Positions 9,581 through 18,361 of a stretch of 64,000 nucleotides of DNA are shown here, one piece after another; the stretch's first letter is position 1; each line of letters starts with the position of its first letter. The notes below the pieces were generated by a model. That model was given only the letters and a program-made list of their open reading frames with translations. It was not told the DNA's origin and made no database searches. The DNA comes from Gemmatimonadaceae bacterium (GTDB lineage Bacteria; Gemmatimonadota; Gemmatimonadetes; Gemmatimonadales; Gemmatimonadaceae). Made by a program: the position numbers and the translations under genes. The stretch is taken from positions 1 through 64,000 of the forward strand of contig JAUQWM010000005.1 in assembly GCA_030835125.1 (NCBI GenBank). The letters run 5' to 3'.

Positions 9581-10819
9581 ATGATCACCCTCGATCCCAT
9601 TGCCCGCGCCCTCGTGGCCGCGGATTCGGCAGCCGCCGACCAGCTCGGTGCGCCTAACTACGACGAGTTCCAGAGCGACCGTGAAGTCTGGGAACTCCTT
9701 CGCGAACGCCCGTGGTCGGTCCTGCGGGTCACGATGCCGCACTGCGACGTGCGGGTGCCCGAGGACATCGGTGAGGAGGGGTCCAAGGCGACGCTCGCCC
9801 GCGCCGTCGCCAACATGGCGCGCCTCATGAACGATCCGATGGTGCGCAAGGCGATGAACATCGTCTGGGTCTACGAGATCACGCGCCCGGGACACGAGGG
9901 CACGCCGCAGATCGGGCTGGGAGGCCTCGCCCGCACCAGCGAGATCCGCACCCCGGAAAACCCCGGCGGGTCGGTCATCCGCAACGAGGGCATTCGCGAG
10001 GTGAAGGCGAAGGGGCGCGCGGTACTGACCCAGGTCACGCACACCGACATGGGAACGGTGAACCTCGCCGTCGACGACAGGGACGGGGGGTTCCTCGCGG
10101 CGCTGCGGGAATACGCAAACGGCCACGCGCCGACGTTCGAGACGGACGATGAGCAGGGCAATCGCCACCGCGTGTGGCTCGTCGAACAGGCCGGGGACCG
10201 CGAGCGGTTGCGGGCGCTGGTGGCGCGGGAACCGCACGCGTATGTCGCGGACGGCAACCACCGCAGCGCCGCCGCGGCCATGCTCGGCTACGAGCACTAC
10301 CTGGCGGTCGTCTTTCCGGCGTCCACGATGACAATCGCCCCGTACAACCGGCTGGTTGACCTCGCTCCCCACCAGAAGGCGGGGCTCCTCTCACAGGCCG
10401 GGATGAACTTCAGCGCCGAGCGCCACCAGGGCCCCGGCGCCCTCCAGCCGCGACGCGCGCATGAGATCGGGTTGTACGATGGCGCGTCGTGGTGGTTGCT
10501 CCGGCCGAAGCCAGGGTCGTTCGACGCGAGCGATGCCGCGCAGGATATCGACGCCGACATCGTCCAGCGACACCTGTTCGACCAGGGCTTCGGGATCACC
10601 GATCCGCGCGATGAGCGCATCACGTACGTCGGGGCCAACCGCGAGCCGGCGTGGCTGCAGGCGCAGGTGGATCAGGGACTCCACGCCTGCGCGATCACCC
10701 TCCCGCCGGTGACGATGGAGCAGTTCATCAGGGTGTGCCTGCAGGACAAGCTCATGCCGCCGAAGTCGACGTGGTTCGTCCCCAAGATCAGGTCGGGACT
10801 GGTGATGGCGATGGTTTGA
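9581..10819 (+). CDS. DUF1015 family protein
   Basis: A 412-residue cytoplasmic protein of the DUF1015 family, a widespread but functionally undefined family. Diagnostic features are the central YVADGNHRSAAAAMLGYEHY motif and the C-terminal LMPPKSTWFVPKIRSGLV. The N-terminus has the usual conserved opening (APNYDEFQSDREVWELLRERPWSVLRV). The start at 9581 agrees with this opening; the frame extends upstream without sense. Family members have been suspected to act on sugars or phospho-sugars, which is not provable here. It converges on a serine hydrolase across a 19-bp inverted repeat. Confidence 0.82.
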   Translation: MITLDPIARALVAADSAAADQLGAPNYDEFQSDREVWELLRERPWSVLRVTMPHCDVRVPEDIGEEGSKATLARAVANMARLMNDPMVRKAMNIVWVYEITRPGHEGTPQIGLGGLARTSEIRTPENPGGSVIRNEGIREVKAKGRAVLTQVTHTDMGTVNLAVDDRDGGFLAALREYANGHAPTFETDDEQGNRHRVWLVEQAGDRERLRALVAREPHAYVADGNHRSAAAAMLGYEHYLAVVFPASTMTIAPYNRLVDLAPHQKAGLLSQAGMNFSAERHQGPGALQPRRAHEIGLYDGASWWLLRPKPGSFDASDAAQDIDADIVQRHLFDQGFGITDPRDERITYVGANREPAWLQAQVDQGLHACAITLPPVTMEQFIRVCLQDKLMPPKSTWFVPKIRSGLVMAMV

Positions 10820-10824
10820 GTCAT

Positions 10825-10936
10825 GCTGCGTGCTGATTGCTGCGGGCTGCTGCTGCCGCTGCGGGCTCGAGCACCAGCACCAGCCCCAGCTCCAGCATGC
10901 GGCGGCAGGCCCAGCAGGCAGCAATCAGTACGCAGC
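10825..10936. repeat. Long inverted repeat of heptamers between convergent genes
   Basis: The left arm (10825-10843, reads gctgcgt gctgatt gctgc) and the right arm (10918-10936) are reverse complements over 19 bases with one G-T pair. The loop is filled by further 6- and 7-base repeats (ctgctgc, ccagcac, ccagccc). The structure fills the whole gap between two stop codons (10819 and 10939). It probably serves as a bidirectional terminator or 3'-end stabiliser. The same word recurs at 34689-34714 and 48178-48343. Confidence 0.85.
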
Positions 10937-10938
10937 CA

Positions 10939-12537
10939 TCAGTTCTCTCCACACGCCCCCCGCGGGTAAAGCGATTCCGCGCGTTCAGCCCTTCGCACGC
11001 TGAGGTACTGGACCCTGGCCGGCACCGTCGGCGCCAGGGTGATCGCCACCCGCAGCCTCCCACGCTCGCACTCGAGCATCCACTGTCCCCGAAGCGCGTT
11101 CTCCACCGCGAAGGGAACGCCGATTTCGCAGGACCCCATGCCGGCGACCAGTGCCGCCACCTCGCGCTGGCGCCGGTCCTTCGACTCGTCCAGGAACAGG
11201 TTCATCGCCGCGATGCTGTCGGCGAGCGCATCGTTCCAGTTCACGACCAGTCGTGACACCTGGTCGCGTGCGGTGACGAGCGCGTCGGAGGGCGACGCCT
11301 CGCGCGGTTGCAGGCCGCCGGTGCGCGCCAGCGCCTCGATGGCCTGCGTGATGACGCCGCCCCATCCGGTGTACGTCAGGTTGCCGAGGGCGATGATCCC
11401 GACGCCATAGTCAGGGAGCCACCGCATCTGCGAGCCGTACCCGGGGAGTCCACCGCTGTGGGCGACGACATGCCCGAACTGGCACGTCTCGGTGATCCCG
11501 AGCCCGAATCCATACCCACCCACATTGAGTTGTGTCGTGCTGTCCGCGCCCACGGTCACTCGCGAGCGGCGTGGCCGCCACAGTTCCTGCATCTCGCGCA
11601 GCGAAGACCGGCGCACCGGGCCCGTCTCCGGATCGCTGCGAGGCGGCCACGCCGACATCAGGTACCCGACCCAGACGCCGAGGTCGTGGAGTGACGTGAG
11701 CATGCCGCCCATCGACCCGAAGGCACCGTCAGGCAGCGGCGGCTCGTCCTTCCACTGGTCGTCTTCCCAGCGATACCCGTGGGCCAGGCGCCCCGGATCG
11801 ACCTCGGCGGCTTCCATCGTCGTCGACGTCATGCCCAGCGGTCGCAGGATGTTCTCCCGCAGGTACGTGGCGTACGGTTGTCCCGAGACGCGCGACACGA
11901 TCCGGCCGAGGATGGCGAAGCCGTAATTCGAGTACTCGTAGGCGAGGCCGGGAGGGTTCGAGAACGGGATGCCGCTCCGCATCATCGCGCCCATCGCATC
12001 GTCGGTCGCGTCGAGCTGGCGGTCTCCCCACGGGTTGTCCTCGGGGAACCCCGTGGCGTGCGACAGCAGGTGACGAATCGTCAGGCGCGGCGAGTCGGAC
12101 GTCGGATAAGCCAGGCCCGCCAGTTCGGGGACGTGCCGCTCGGCGGGATCGTCGAGCGACAGCCGGCCCTCGTCGCGCAGCTTCAGGATCGCCGCCGCGG
12201 TGAAGCTCTTGGTCATCGACGCGATCCGGAACACGCTCGCCGAATCCACCGGCGCGTTGGCGCCGATGTCCCTCAGTCCCGCCGTCCCGACGTGCACGAG
12301 CCGGCCGTCGATGAGCACGCCGAAGCCGATGCCGGGCACCCGGTTCGCCGTGGCGAAGGCGCGGAACAGCGAATCGATCGCGGGAAGCGCGGACTGGAGC
12401 TTCGCGACCCGCTCCGGATCGGTGAAGCGCGCCGGGGTGTAGTCGGCGAGGGAGGTGCTGCTGGCTGGTGGCTGCGCGCAGGCCACGACGGCGAGGAGCA
12501 GGGCCGTGCGTGCGCGAACCGTCGTGAGTTGCCGCAT
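10939..12537 (-). CDS. Serine hydrolase lipoprotein (beta-lactamase / class C penicillin-binding fold)
   Basis: A 532-residue exported serine hydrolase with a lipobox (LLAVVAC). The active-site tetrad S-x-x-K is in RIASMTKSF (S107, K110), the Y-x-N motif is in YEYSNYGF, and HSGGLPGYGS fills the third motif. The domain runs to about residue 400; the remaining 130 residues form a C-terminal domain of unknown type. This fold includes D-aminopeptidases, esterases and class C beta-lactamases; the reaction is not determinable. The start at 12537 begins the signal peptide. Its stop lies next to the heptamer inverted repeat shared with the convergent DUF1015 gene. Confidence 0.88.
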   Translation of the reverse strand: MRQLTTVRARTALLLAVVACAQPPASSTSLADYTPARFTDPERVAKLQSALPAIDSLFRAFATANRVPGIGFGVLIDGRLVHVGTAGLRDIGANAPVDSASVFRIASMTKSFTAAAILKLRDEGRLSLDDPAERHVPELAGLAYPTSDSPRLTIRHLLSHATGFPEDNPWGDRQLDATDDAMGAMMRSGIPFSNPPGLAYEYSNYGFAILGRIVSRVSGQPYATYLRENILRPLGMTSTTMEAAEVDPGRLAHGYRWEDDQWKDEPPLPDGAFGSMGGMLTSLHDLGVWVGYLMSAWPPRSDPETGPVRRSSLREMQELWRPRRSRVTVGADSTTQLNVGGYGFGLGITETCQFGHVVAHSGGLPGYGSQMRWLPDYGVGIIALGNLTYTGWGGVITQAIEALARTGGLQPREASPSDALVTARDQVSRLVVNWNDALADSIAAMNLFLDESKDRRQREVAALVAGMGSCEIGVPFAVENALRGQWMLECERGRLRVAITLAPTVPARVQYLSVRRAERAESLYPRGACGEN

Positions 12538-12677
12538 CGAGGGCTGGGTGGGAGTCGCAGCGAATGTAGGCCGGCGACCGGGGTGATGGCGAGAGTCCGC
12601 AGTCGCCTCTGGCGGTGGATGGTGCACCTCCTCAGCTTCGGGAGAGCCTTCCACGTCCCCGGACCCGGCCGCATCGC

Positions 12678-14492
12678 GTGGATCTTCTGGAGCACCTGAC
12701 CGCCAGCCTCGGCGGACGCTATCACGTCGAGCGCGAACTCGGTGTGGGCGGCATGGCGACCGTGTACCTCGCGCGCGACGTGAAGCATGACCGGCACGTC
12801 GCGATCAAGGTGCTCCGCGAGAACCTCGCGACCTCACTGGGAGCGGAGCGCTTCCTGCGCGAGATCCGGATCGTCGCCAGGCTCCAGCATCCTCACATCC
12901 TCGGACTGATCGACTCCGGCGAGGCCGAGGGCCTGCTGTACTACGTGATGCCGTACGTGACGGGCGAGTCGCTCCGCACGCGGCTGGCGCGCGAGGGGGA
13001 GCTGCCGCTGTCCGAGGGCGTCTGGATCCTGCGGGAGATCGCCGATGCGATCGCGTACGCGCACGCGCACCAGATCATCCACCGCGACATCAAGCCCGAG
13101 AACGTGCTCTTCTCGGCGCGGCACGCGCAGGTGGCGGATTTCGGGATTGCCCGCGCGGTGAGTGAAGCGGCGGCGGCCGGCCCCATCACGGCGACGGGCA
13201 TCGTCGTGGGCAGCCCCGCCTACATGGCGCCCGAGCAGGCGTCGAGCGATCCCGGCATGGACCACAGGGCGGACATCTACGCGTTCGGCGTGCTGGCGTA
13301 CGAGGTGCTGACGGGCGTGCCGCCATTCACGGCCCCCAGCGCGGTGCAGCTGGTGGCGGCGCACATGACCAGGGATCCCGACCCACTCACCCGGCATCGC
13401 CCCGGCATCCCGGAGACACTCGAGGACACGGTGCTGCGGTGCCTGAGGAAACGCCCCGCCGACCGCTTCCAGCGCGCCGACGAAATCGTCGAGCGACTCG
13501 ATGCGCTCCTCACTGGCCCGCTGAGCGCGGCCATGGGTACCACGCAGGAACATGCCGTCGCCCCCTCCAAGTTCCGCGTCTCCGAGGGGCTCGCCCGTCG
13601 CCTCGACCGGCAGGCCTTCGACCCGCGCATGGCCGGCGACTCCATGGAGTACCTCGACAACCACGCGCGCTCCGATACCCTCGCCTGCTTCGTGCCGCCG
13701 GTCGGCCTCGATGCCGGTGTCCTCGAGGAGCACCTGCGGCTGCTGCCGTGGCGGTGCGTCGCGGTCACCCCATTCTCGCACGAGCCGAACCGCAGCCGGC
13801 GGTACACGCTGTCGCTGGCCGACCACTTCACGCTCCTCCGCCACTTCCTCCGCCACATGGAGGAACGGACCGGCGCGCGCCGCGTGGTGCTGGCGGGCAT
13901 CTCGTCAGGCGCCGACGTGGCGCTTCGCTTCGTCGCGGCCCGGCCCGGCGGTGGCGCCCGGGTGGATGCGGTCCTCGCGTCAGGCGGCAACGTGTCGCTG
14001 GAATCGTGTCACGTCACCGCCATGCTGGCCCGGATGTCCTCGCGGCACCCCGAGCGCCTCCTGGCGGACCTTCGCGCTGTCGGCGAGACGGCCCAGGGGC
14101 TGGACGACTGGCTGACGGTGCACACGTACCTGGTGGAGATGCTCCGCAAGTTCCGCGGTGGCGTGGACCCGTTGCGCCAGCTTGCCCGGGAGATCGTGCG
14201 ACCGTTCGAGGCCGGCGGGACATCGCCGTTCGTCGGGTGGTTCCGCGAGGCCAGCGCGAACGTCCACGCGATCCGCTGTGTGTTCGAGGACGGTGAGCCG
14301 TACCAGACATTCGTGCGAACCCTGCTGGGTTCGTCGTCGGCGCGCGCCGAGTTGGGGGCGAAGTACCAGCCGGGGTCGATCGTCATCGAGCCCGGCGCCG
14401 GCCACTACGACCTGCAGCGGACCGAAGTCCTGGCGCGCCACCTCGACGCGCTGCTGGCCAGGGTCGAGGAACTGCGCCCCGCGCCCGCCTGA
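12678..14492 (+). CDS. Ser/Thr protein kinase fused to an alpha/beta hydrolase-like domain
   Basis: A 604-residue (GTG start) two-domain protein. Residues 1-280 are a Hanks-type kinase: glycine loop LGVGGMATVYLA, lysine in VAIKVLRE (K44), catalytic loop HRDIKPENV (D137), DFGIAR, and SPAYMAPEQ. There is no transmembrane helix after the kinase. Residues about 305-604 form an alpha/beta-hydrolase-like domain with a G-x-S-x-G elbow (VVLAGISSGADVA, S409) and a late histidine (GAGHYDLQ, H576), suggesting a catalytic triad. The GTG at 12678 places the kinase N-terminus where relatives begin; an ATG at 12615 would add 21 residues. Such a fusion suggests phosphorylation-coupled hydrolase control, an inference only. 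Confidence 0.87.
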   Translation: MDLLEHLTASLGGRYHVERELGVGGMATVYLARDVKHDRHVAIKVLRENLATSLGAERFLREIRIVARLQHPHILGLIDSGEAEGLLYYVMPYVTGESLRTRLAREGELPLSEGVWILREIADAIAYAHAHQIIHRDIKPENVLFSARHAQVADFGIARAVSEAAAAGPITATGIVVGSPAYMAPEQASSDPGMDHRADIYAFGVLAYEVLTGVPPFTAPSAVQLVAAHMTRDPDPLTRHRPGIPETLEDTVLRCLRKRPADRFQRADEIVERLDALLTGPLSAAMGTTQEHAVAPSKFRVSEGLARRLDRQAFDPRMAGDSMEYLDNHARSDTLACFVPPVGLDAGVLEEHLRLLPWRCVAVTPFSHEPNRSRRYTLSLADHFTLLRHFLRHMEERTGARRVVLAGISSGADVALRFVAARPGGGARVDAVLASGGNVSLESCHVTAMLARMSSRHPERLLADLRAVGETAQGLDDWLTVHTYLVEMLRKFRGGVDPLRQLAREIVRPFEAGGTSPFVGWFREASANVHAIRCVFEDGEPYQTFVRTLLGSSSARAELGAKYQPGSIVIEPGAGHYDLQRTEVLARHLDALLARVEELRPAPA

Positions 14493-14523
14493 TCAGTGCC
14501 GGTTGGTTCTGTGCTCTGGGCTC

Positions 14524-15939
14524 TCAGAGGATGTCTCCGAGGGAAGGCGCTCCCTCGGGGGCAGGCACCGATTCCACGATGTGGCGATGCTCCCCGCCCG
14601 GGCCCGCCAGGTCGACCTCTTCCATCACCGCCTCGCCGTCGTCGCGGAGGAGCATGATCACCGGCCGGAGCGGGTCCTCGCTGCTCGTTCGCACGACCAC
14701 GCCGACCTCGTCGCGACTGGTGCGCACGAACGAGCCGATCGGGAAGAAGGTGATCGTGCCGATGAACGCCTTCACGAGCGCCGCGTTCAGCTGCTCGCCC
14801 GCGATGCGCGCCAGGATGACGCAGGCCCGCTCGGGTGGCGTCGGCGGCTTGTAGGAACGCGCCCCCGTCAACGCCTCGTAGACGTCGGCTACCGACACGA
14901 TCTGGCTCATGGGATGCGGCAGCACACCGGCGCCCAGGTCGGGGTAGCCGCCGCCCGTCATCCAGCGATGGTGCTCGAGCGCGACCGTCGCGGTCAGCGG
15001 ACGCAGGCCGCCGGTCCCGGCGAGGATCTCGCCGCCGTACGTCGCGTGCGCCTCGATGAGCTTGCGCTCGCTCCGGTCGAGGGCTCCCGGCTTCTGCACG
15101 ACCTCCAGCGGAACGCGCGTCTTGCCGATGTCATGCAGAAGCGCCGCCTCGACCAGCGAGACGATCGACTCGGGGTCCAGCCGGACCTGGCGGCCGATGA
15201 GGAGGCTGAGCATGGCCACGTTGACCGAGTGACACCAGGTCAGGTTCTCGTAGTGCTTCACCGCCAGCACATGGCCGAGCGCGACGTGGCTGCCCGCCAC
15301 GCGTTGAATGAGCAGCTGCACCGTGTCGCGCACGGCGCCGGCATCGAGGTCCCCGCCTGACGAGACGCGATGGAAGGCCTCCTGCGCCATCCCCAGCGCC
15401 TCCTCGTACGCGGGATCCAGCGCGCCATCCGGCGCGTCCGGCCATTTGCGCGACGCCCACCTCGTGTCGAGCGGCACGATCCGGCCCAGCGAGACGTGGC
15501 GCACGCCCTCACGCTGCAGCCGCTCCTGCACCGACTCGCCACCCGGCTTGCCGTCGTATCGCCACAGGAACTCCGCCGTGGCGCGCAGCTCGTCGGCGCT
15601 GACACCGTGCCGGATACACACGCTCTGCACCCCAAGCTCGGTCAGTTCGGCGATGAGGTGGGCGTGCGCGCGGCTCTCCTGGCGGAACGGTTCCCCGTCG
15701 ACGTGCACGTCGCCGCGCACGATGTCCACCTGCAGCTCCGGCTGTTCGTCGAGCTGGCGCCGGACCGCCGCGTCGAGTTCTCGCAGCTTCTCGCCGATGA
15801 GCGGATGGTCCGCGGGATACAGACCGACGAGGCGCCGGAGGCTCACCAGTTCCCGCACGACCAGGAGCGGATCGATCGCGGGCTCGGCGACCGTCGCCAC
15901 GGAGCCGGGGGAATTCGACGGGAGGCGGGTGGCGGTCAT
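14524..15939 (-). CDS. HD-GYP domain protein (putative cyclic-di-GMP phosphodiesterase)
   Basis: A 471-residue cytoplasmic protein. Residues about 20-150 form a domain resembling the N-terminus of the neighbouring HEAT-like protein (LVSLRRLVGLYPADHPLIGEK...). The HD-GYP domain follows, with LLHDIGKTRVP (H269, D270), EHHRWMTGGGYPD (H323, H324, GYP) and VSVADVYEALTG. Canonical HHERxDGxGYP is altered to HHRWMTGGGYP, but the metal-binding histidines and GYP remain, so activity on c-di-GMP is plausible. The ATG overlaps the preceding gene's stop as ATGA (15936-15939), so the two are translationally coupled. Confidence 0.88.
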   Translation of the reverse strand: MTATRLPSNSPGSVATVAEPAIDPLLVVRELVSLRRLVGLYPADHPLIGEKLRELDAAVRRQLDEQPELQVDIVRGDVHVDGEPFRQESRAHAHLIAELTELGVQSVCIRHGVSADELRATAEFLWRYDGKPGGESVQERLQREGVRHVSLGRIVPLDTRWASRKWPDAPDGALDPAYEEALGMAQEAFHRVSSGGDLDAGAVRDTVQLLIQRVAGSHVALGHVLAVKHYENLTWCHSVNVAMLSLLIGRQVRLDPESIVSLVEAALLHDIGKTRVPLEVVQKPGALDRSERKLIEAHATYGGEILAGTGGLRPLTATVALEHHRWMTGGGYPDLGAGVLPHPMSQIVSVADVYEALTGARSYKPPTPPERACVILARIAGEQLNAALVKAFIGTITFFPIGSFVRTSRDEVGVVVRTSSEDPLRPVIMLLRDDGEAVMEEVDLAGPGGEHRHIVESVPAPEGAPSLGDIL

Positions 15940-18110
15940 CGGCTGACGAGCGCCCCTGCATTGCGTGCGGTCCGCACGAGCGCGCGGTTCCAGAACCGGA
16001 AGCGCAGGGCCCACACGTCACGAAGCACCGGCTCGAGGTTGGACACGCGTCCCTGGGCAACCCGGGCGATGACGCGCGATGCCGCCTCCGGGTTGGCGAG
16101 GACGAACGGCCGATGCGCCAGGAGGTCGCGGATCGCCGGGGCGCCGGCCTCGACGGGGAACCGGAGCAGCGCCTCGATGATCGCGGTGGTCATCCAGCCT
16201 CGCGCGTGGCGCGCGGCGTCCGCGACATGGACGGCGGCAGCGCCGGTCGCGATCCGGGAGAGCGCGCGCAGCGCCTCGCGCGTGGTGCGCTCGTCGGTCC
16301 GGTCCAGCATCGCCCCCAGGCAGTCTTCGTAACCGGCGCCGGCATGGCCGAGGACGCGCGCGACGTGATGCCGAAGATCCCGGGGAAGCGAGGCGAGGCT
16401 TCCCGCGAGCGCCGGCGCAAAAAGCGGTGCCCGCTCGCACATCAGTCCCACGGCGACGCTGCCCGCCGTGGCGTCGGATTGCACCAGCTCCAGCAGCGCG
16501 GGCGCGACCGCGGGGCCCATCGCGTCGATCACGCGGAGCGCGACCGCCTCGCCGCCGCTTCCTTGCCGGTGCTGGGCCATGAGCCCGGCGACGAAGTCCG
16601 GCGTGGCGAACGTCAGCAGCGCGGACTCCACCAGCGTCGCGACTTCGGGGCGTCGCTCGCGCAACAGGCCCGTCACGCGCGCGAACCCTTCCAGCGTCGT
16701 TGCCACGTCCGTCCAGCGCCCGGCCGCCACCAGCGCGGCGGCGTGCCGTGTTGCCGCCGTCACGAACGCCTCCGCCACCTCGGGGTTCGGCTGCAGGAGC
16801 ACCAGGTTCGTCATGCACACGATTTCCGCCATCGTGCCGTCGGTGTCGCGAATCCCGCTGCAGACGCTGGCGATCACCTCTTGCGCGGTGTCGTCCAGCC
16901 TGAGGTCGCAGCCGGCCAGCTCGATGAAACTGCGGCGCTCACCCGGCTCGATCCGCGTCAGGCGACGTGCCTGCTGGTCGAGCGCCAGCTCGGTCCCGCG
17001 GTCCAGGCCAAGCATCGGCGTGACGCGTGCCTCGATGATCTCCGCCACCAGGGGGAGCACGCTGGCGCGCCGTTCGGGTTCCAGCTTCAACTGGTCCATG
17101 GCCGAGGCGACCAGCGCCGGCGCCGCGGACTCCACCTTCAGGAGCAGGCACAACGCCTCGGCGAGTTCCGGGTCGGGGAACGCGCGCAACACCGACGCCT
17201 CGGACCGTCCGTCGAAGATCGCCGGCAATACGGTTCGCTTTAACAGCTCCTGCCGCCGCGCCGGGTCCAGCGCGAGGACGGCGCGTGCCAGCTTCGCGAA
17301 CATCATGCCACTGAGGCGCGGTTCCAGGCCTGCAAACAACGTGGAGACGTCGCTGAATCGCCGTTCCAGTGACCGATCGCCATCGGCAGGAGCCGAGTCA
17401 CCGACCAGGCGCTCGAGTATGCCCGCGAGGGCCGTGGGATCCTCGACGAGGATGGCCAGCTCGGCCAGGGTGATCGATTCCCAGGACTCGGCCGGGTCCA
17501 GGCGGATCCAGCCGCGATGGGGCGGAAACAGGTGGACGGTCCTGGTGTTCGCCGGGGGCGATTCCTCCCGGCGGCGACGCTCGTACGCGATGAGGTCGCG
17601 CTGCGAACTCCCGGAGGCGCCGACATCGAGGATCTCGCGGCGGAGCGTCACCTCGACGCCCACCGCTTCCACGCCATCCTCCGCCATCAGGACGGCGACC
17701 GACAGCGAGCGGTCGGCGCTTTCACTGACGCGGAGCAGGTTGACGCAGAGCCGCGTCAGGTCGCGGGCCGTGGCGTCGCGGTTGATCCTGACGTGGGCGA
17801 CGCGCGCCCGGCGAAAGCGTCGCGTGAGTTCATGCCTGACGAAGGGCGTCTCCCCCAGGGGGTGGTCGTGCAACAGGAGCGTGTCGGGCGAGACGCTCAA
17901 GCTGATCTCGTCGGGGCCGTCGGTGACGACGAGGTGCGAGACGCACGCATTCACCGCGTCGATGACGACCTGGCTCCGAAGCGGATAGGCATGCACCTGC
18001 CGCAACGCCTTGGCGAGGAGAAGGACGAAGGCCTCGGCCGCCTCCAATCTCCCCGTCCAGCCGGCGAGCGGTTCACGCTCGGGTTCGGGATTCGCCGCGA
18101 CGACAGTCAA
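15936..18110 (-). CDS. HEAT-repeat-like protein with an HD-GYP-neighbour N-terminal domain
   Basis: A 724-residue soluble protein of unknown function. The first about 140 residues (LLLAKALRQVHAYPLRSQVV... to DLTRLCVNLLRVSES) resemble the N-terminal domain of the downstream HD-GYP protein in order and spacing. The rest is alpha-helical, rich in Ala/Leu/Arg, and its C-terminal third reads as degenerate HEAT repeats (for example ALRALSRIATGAAAVHVADAARHARGW-type units, split here by function words only). Coupled ATGA overlap with the HD-GYP gene argues that the two products act together, perhaps as scaffold and phosphodiesterase. Divergent from an amidohydrolase; the 251-base gap between them shows no motif I can defend. 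Confidence 0.7.
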   Translation of the reverse strand: MTVVAANPEPEREPLAGWTGRLEAAEAFVLLLAKALRQVHAYPLRSQVVIDAVNACVSHLVVTDGPDEISLSVSPDTLLLHDHPLGETPFVRHELTRRFRRARVAHVRINRDATARDLTRLCVNLLRVSESADRSLSVAVLMAEDGVEAVGVEVTLRREILDVGASGSSQRDLIAYERRRREESPPANTRTVHLFPPHRGWIRLDPAESWESITLAELAILVEDPTALAGILERLVGDSAPADGDRSLERRFSDVSTLFAGLEPRLSGMMFAKLARAVLALDPARRQELLKRTVLPAIFDGRSEASVLRAFPDPELAEALCLLLKVESAAPALVASAMDQLKLEPERRASVLPLVAEIIEARVTPMLGLDRGTELALDQQARRLTRIEPGERRSFIELAGCDLRLDDTAQEVIASVCSGIRDTDGTMAEIVCMTNLVLLQPNPEVAEAFVTAATRHAAALVAAGRWTDVATTLEGFARVTGLLRERRPEVATLVESALLTFATPDFVAGLMAQHRQGSGGEAVALRVIDAMGPAVAPALLELVQSDATAGSVAVGLMCERAPLFAPALAGSLASLPRDLRHHVARVLGHAGAGYEDCLGAMLDRTDERTTREALRALSRIATGAAAVHVADAARHARGWMTTAIIEALLRFPVEAGAPAIRDLLAHRPFVLANPEAASRVIARVAQGRVSNLEPVLRDVWALRFRFWNRALVRTARNAGALVSR

Positions 18111-18361
18111 GCGAAGGTGGGTGCAGGTGATGGCGAAGCCGCCCGAATCCCCCCACCCGTTTCGCTCCGCCCGCTCGAGAACGCCCGTTCAGGCTCGTTC
18201 TAACTCACAGGGATTACACGATTTCCGAATGTTGCTCGTAACGCCTGTCTTTCGCCTGCCACAGGTGGCGCTGCGAGGCTCATTGGCCCTGCAGCGGGAG
18301 TGATCGTAGCTTGGGCACGGAACCTCTACCCGGCAAACCTCCAGCTCGAGTCTGCGAATCG

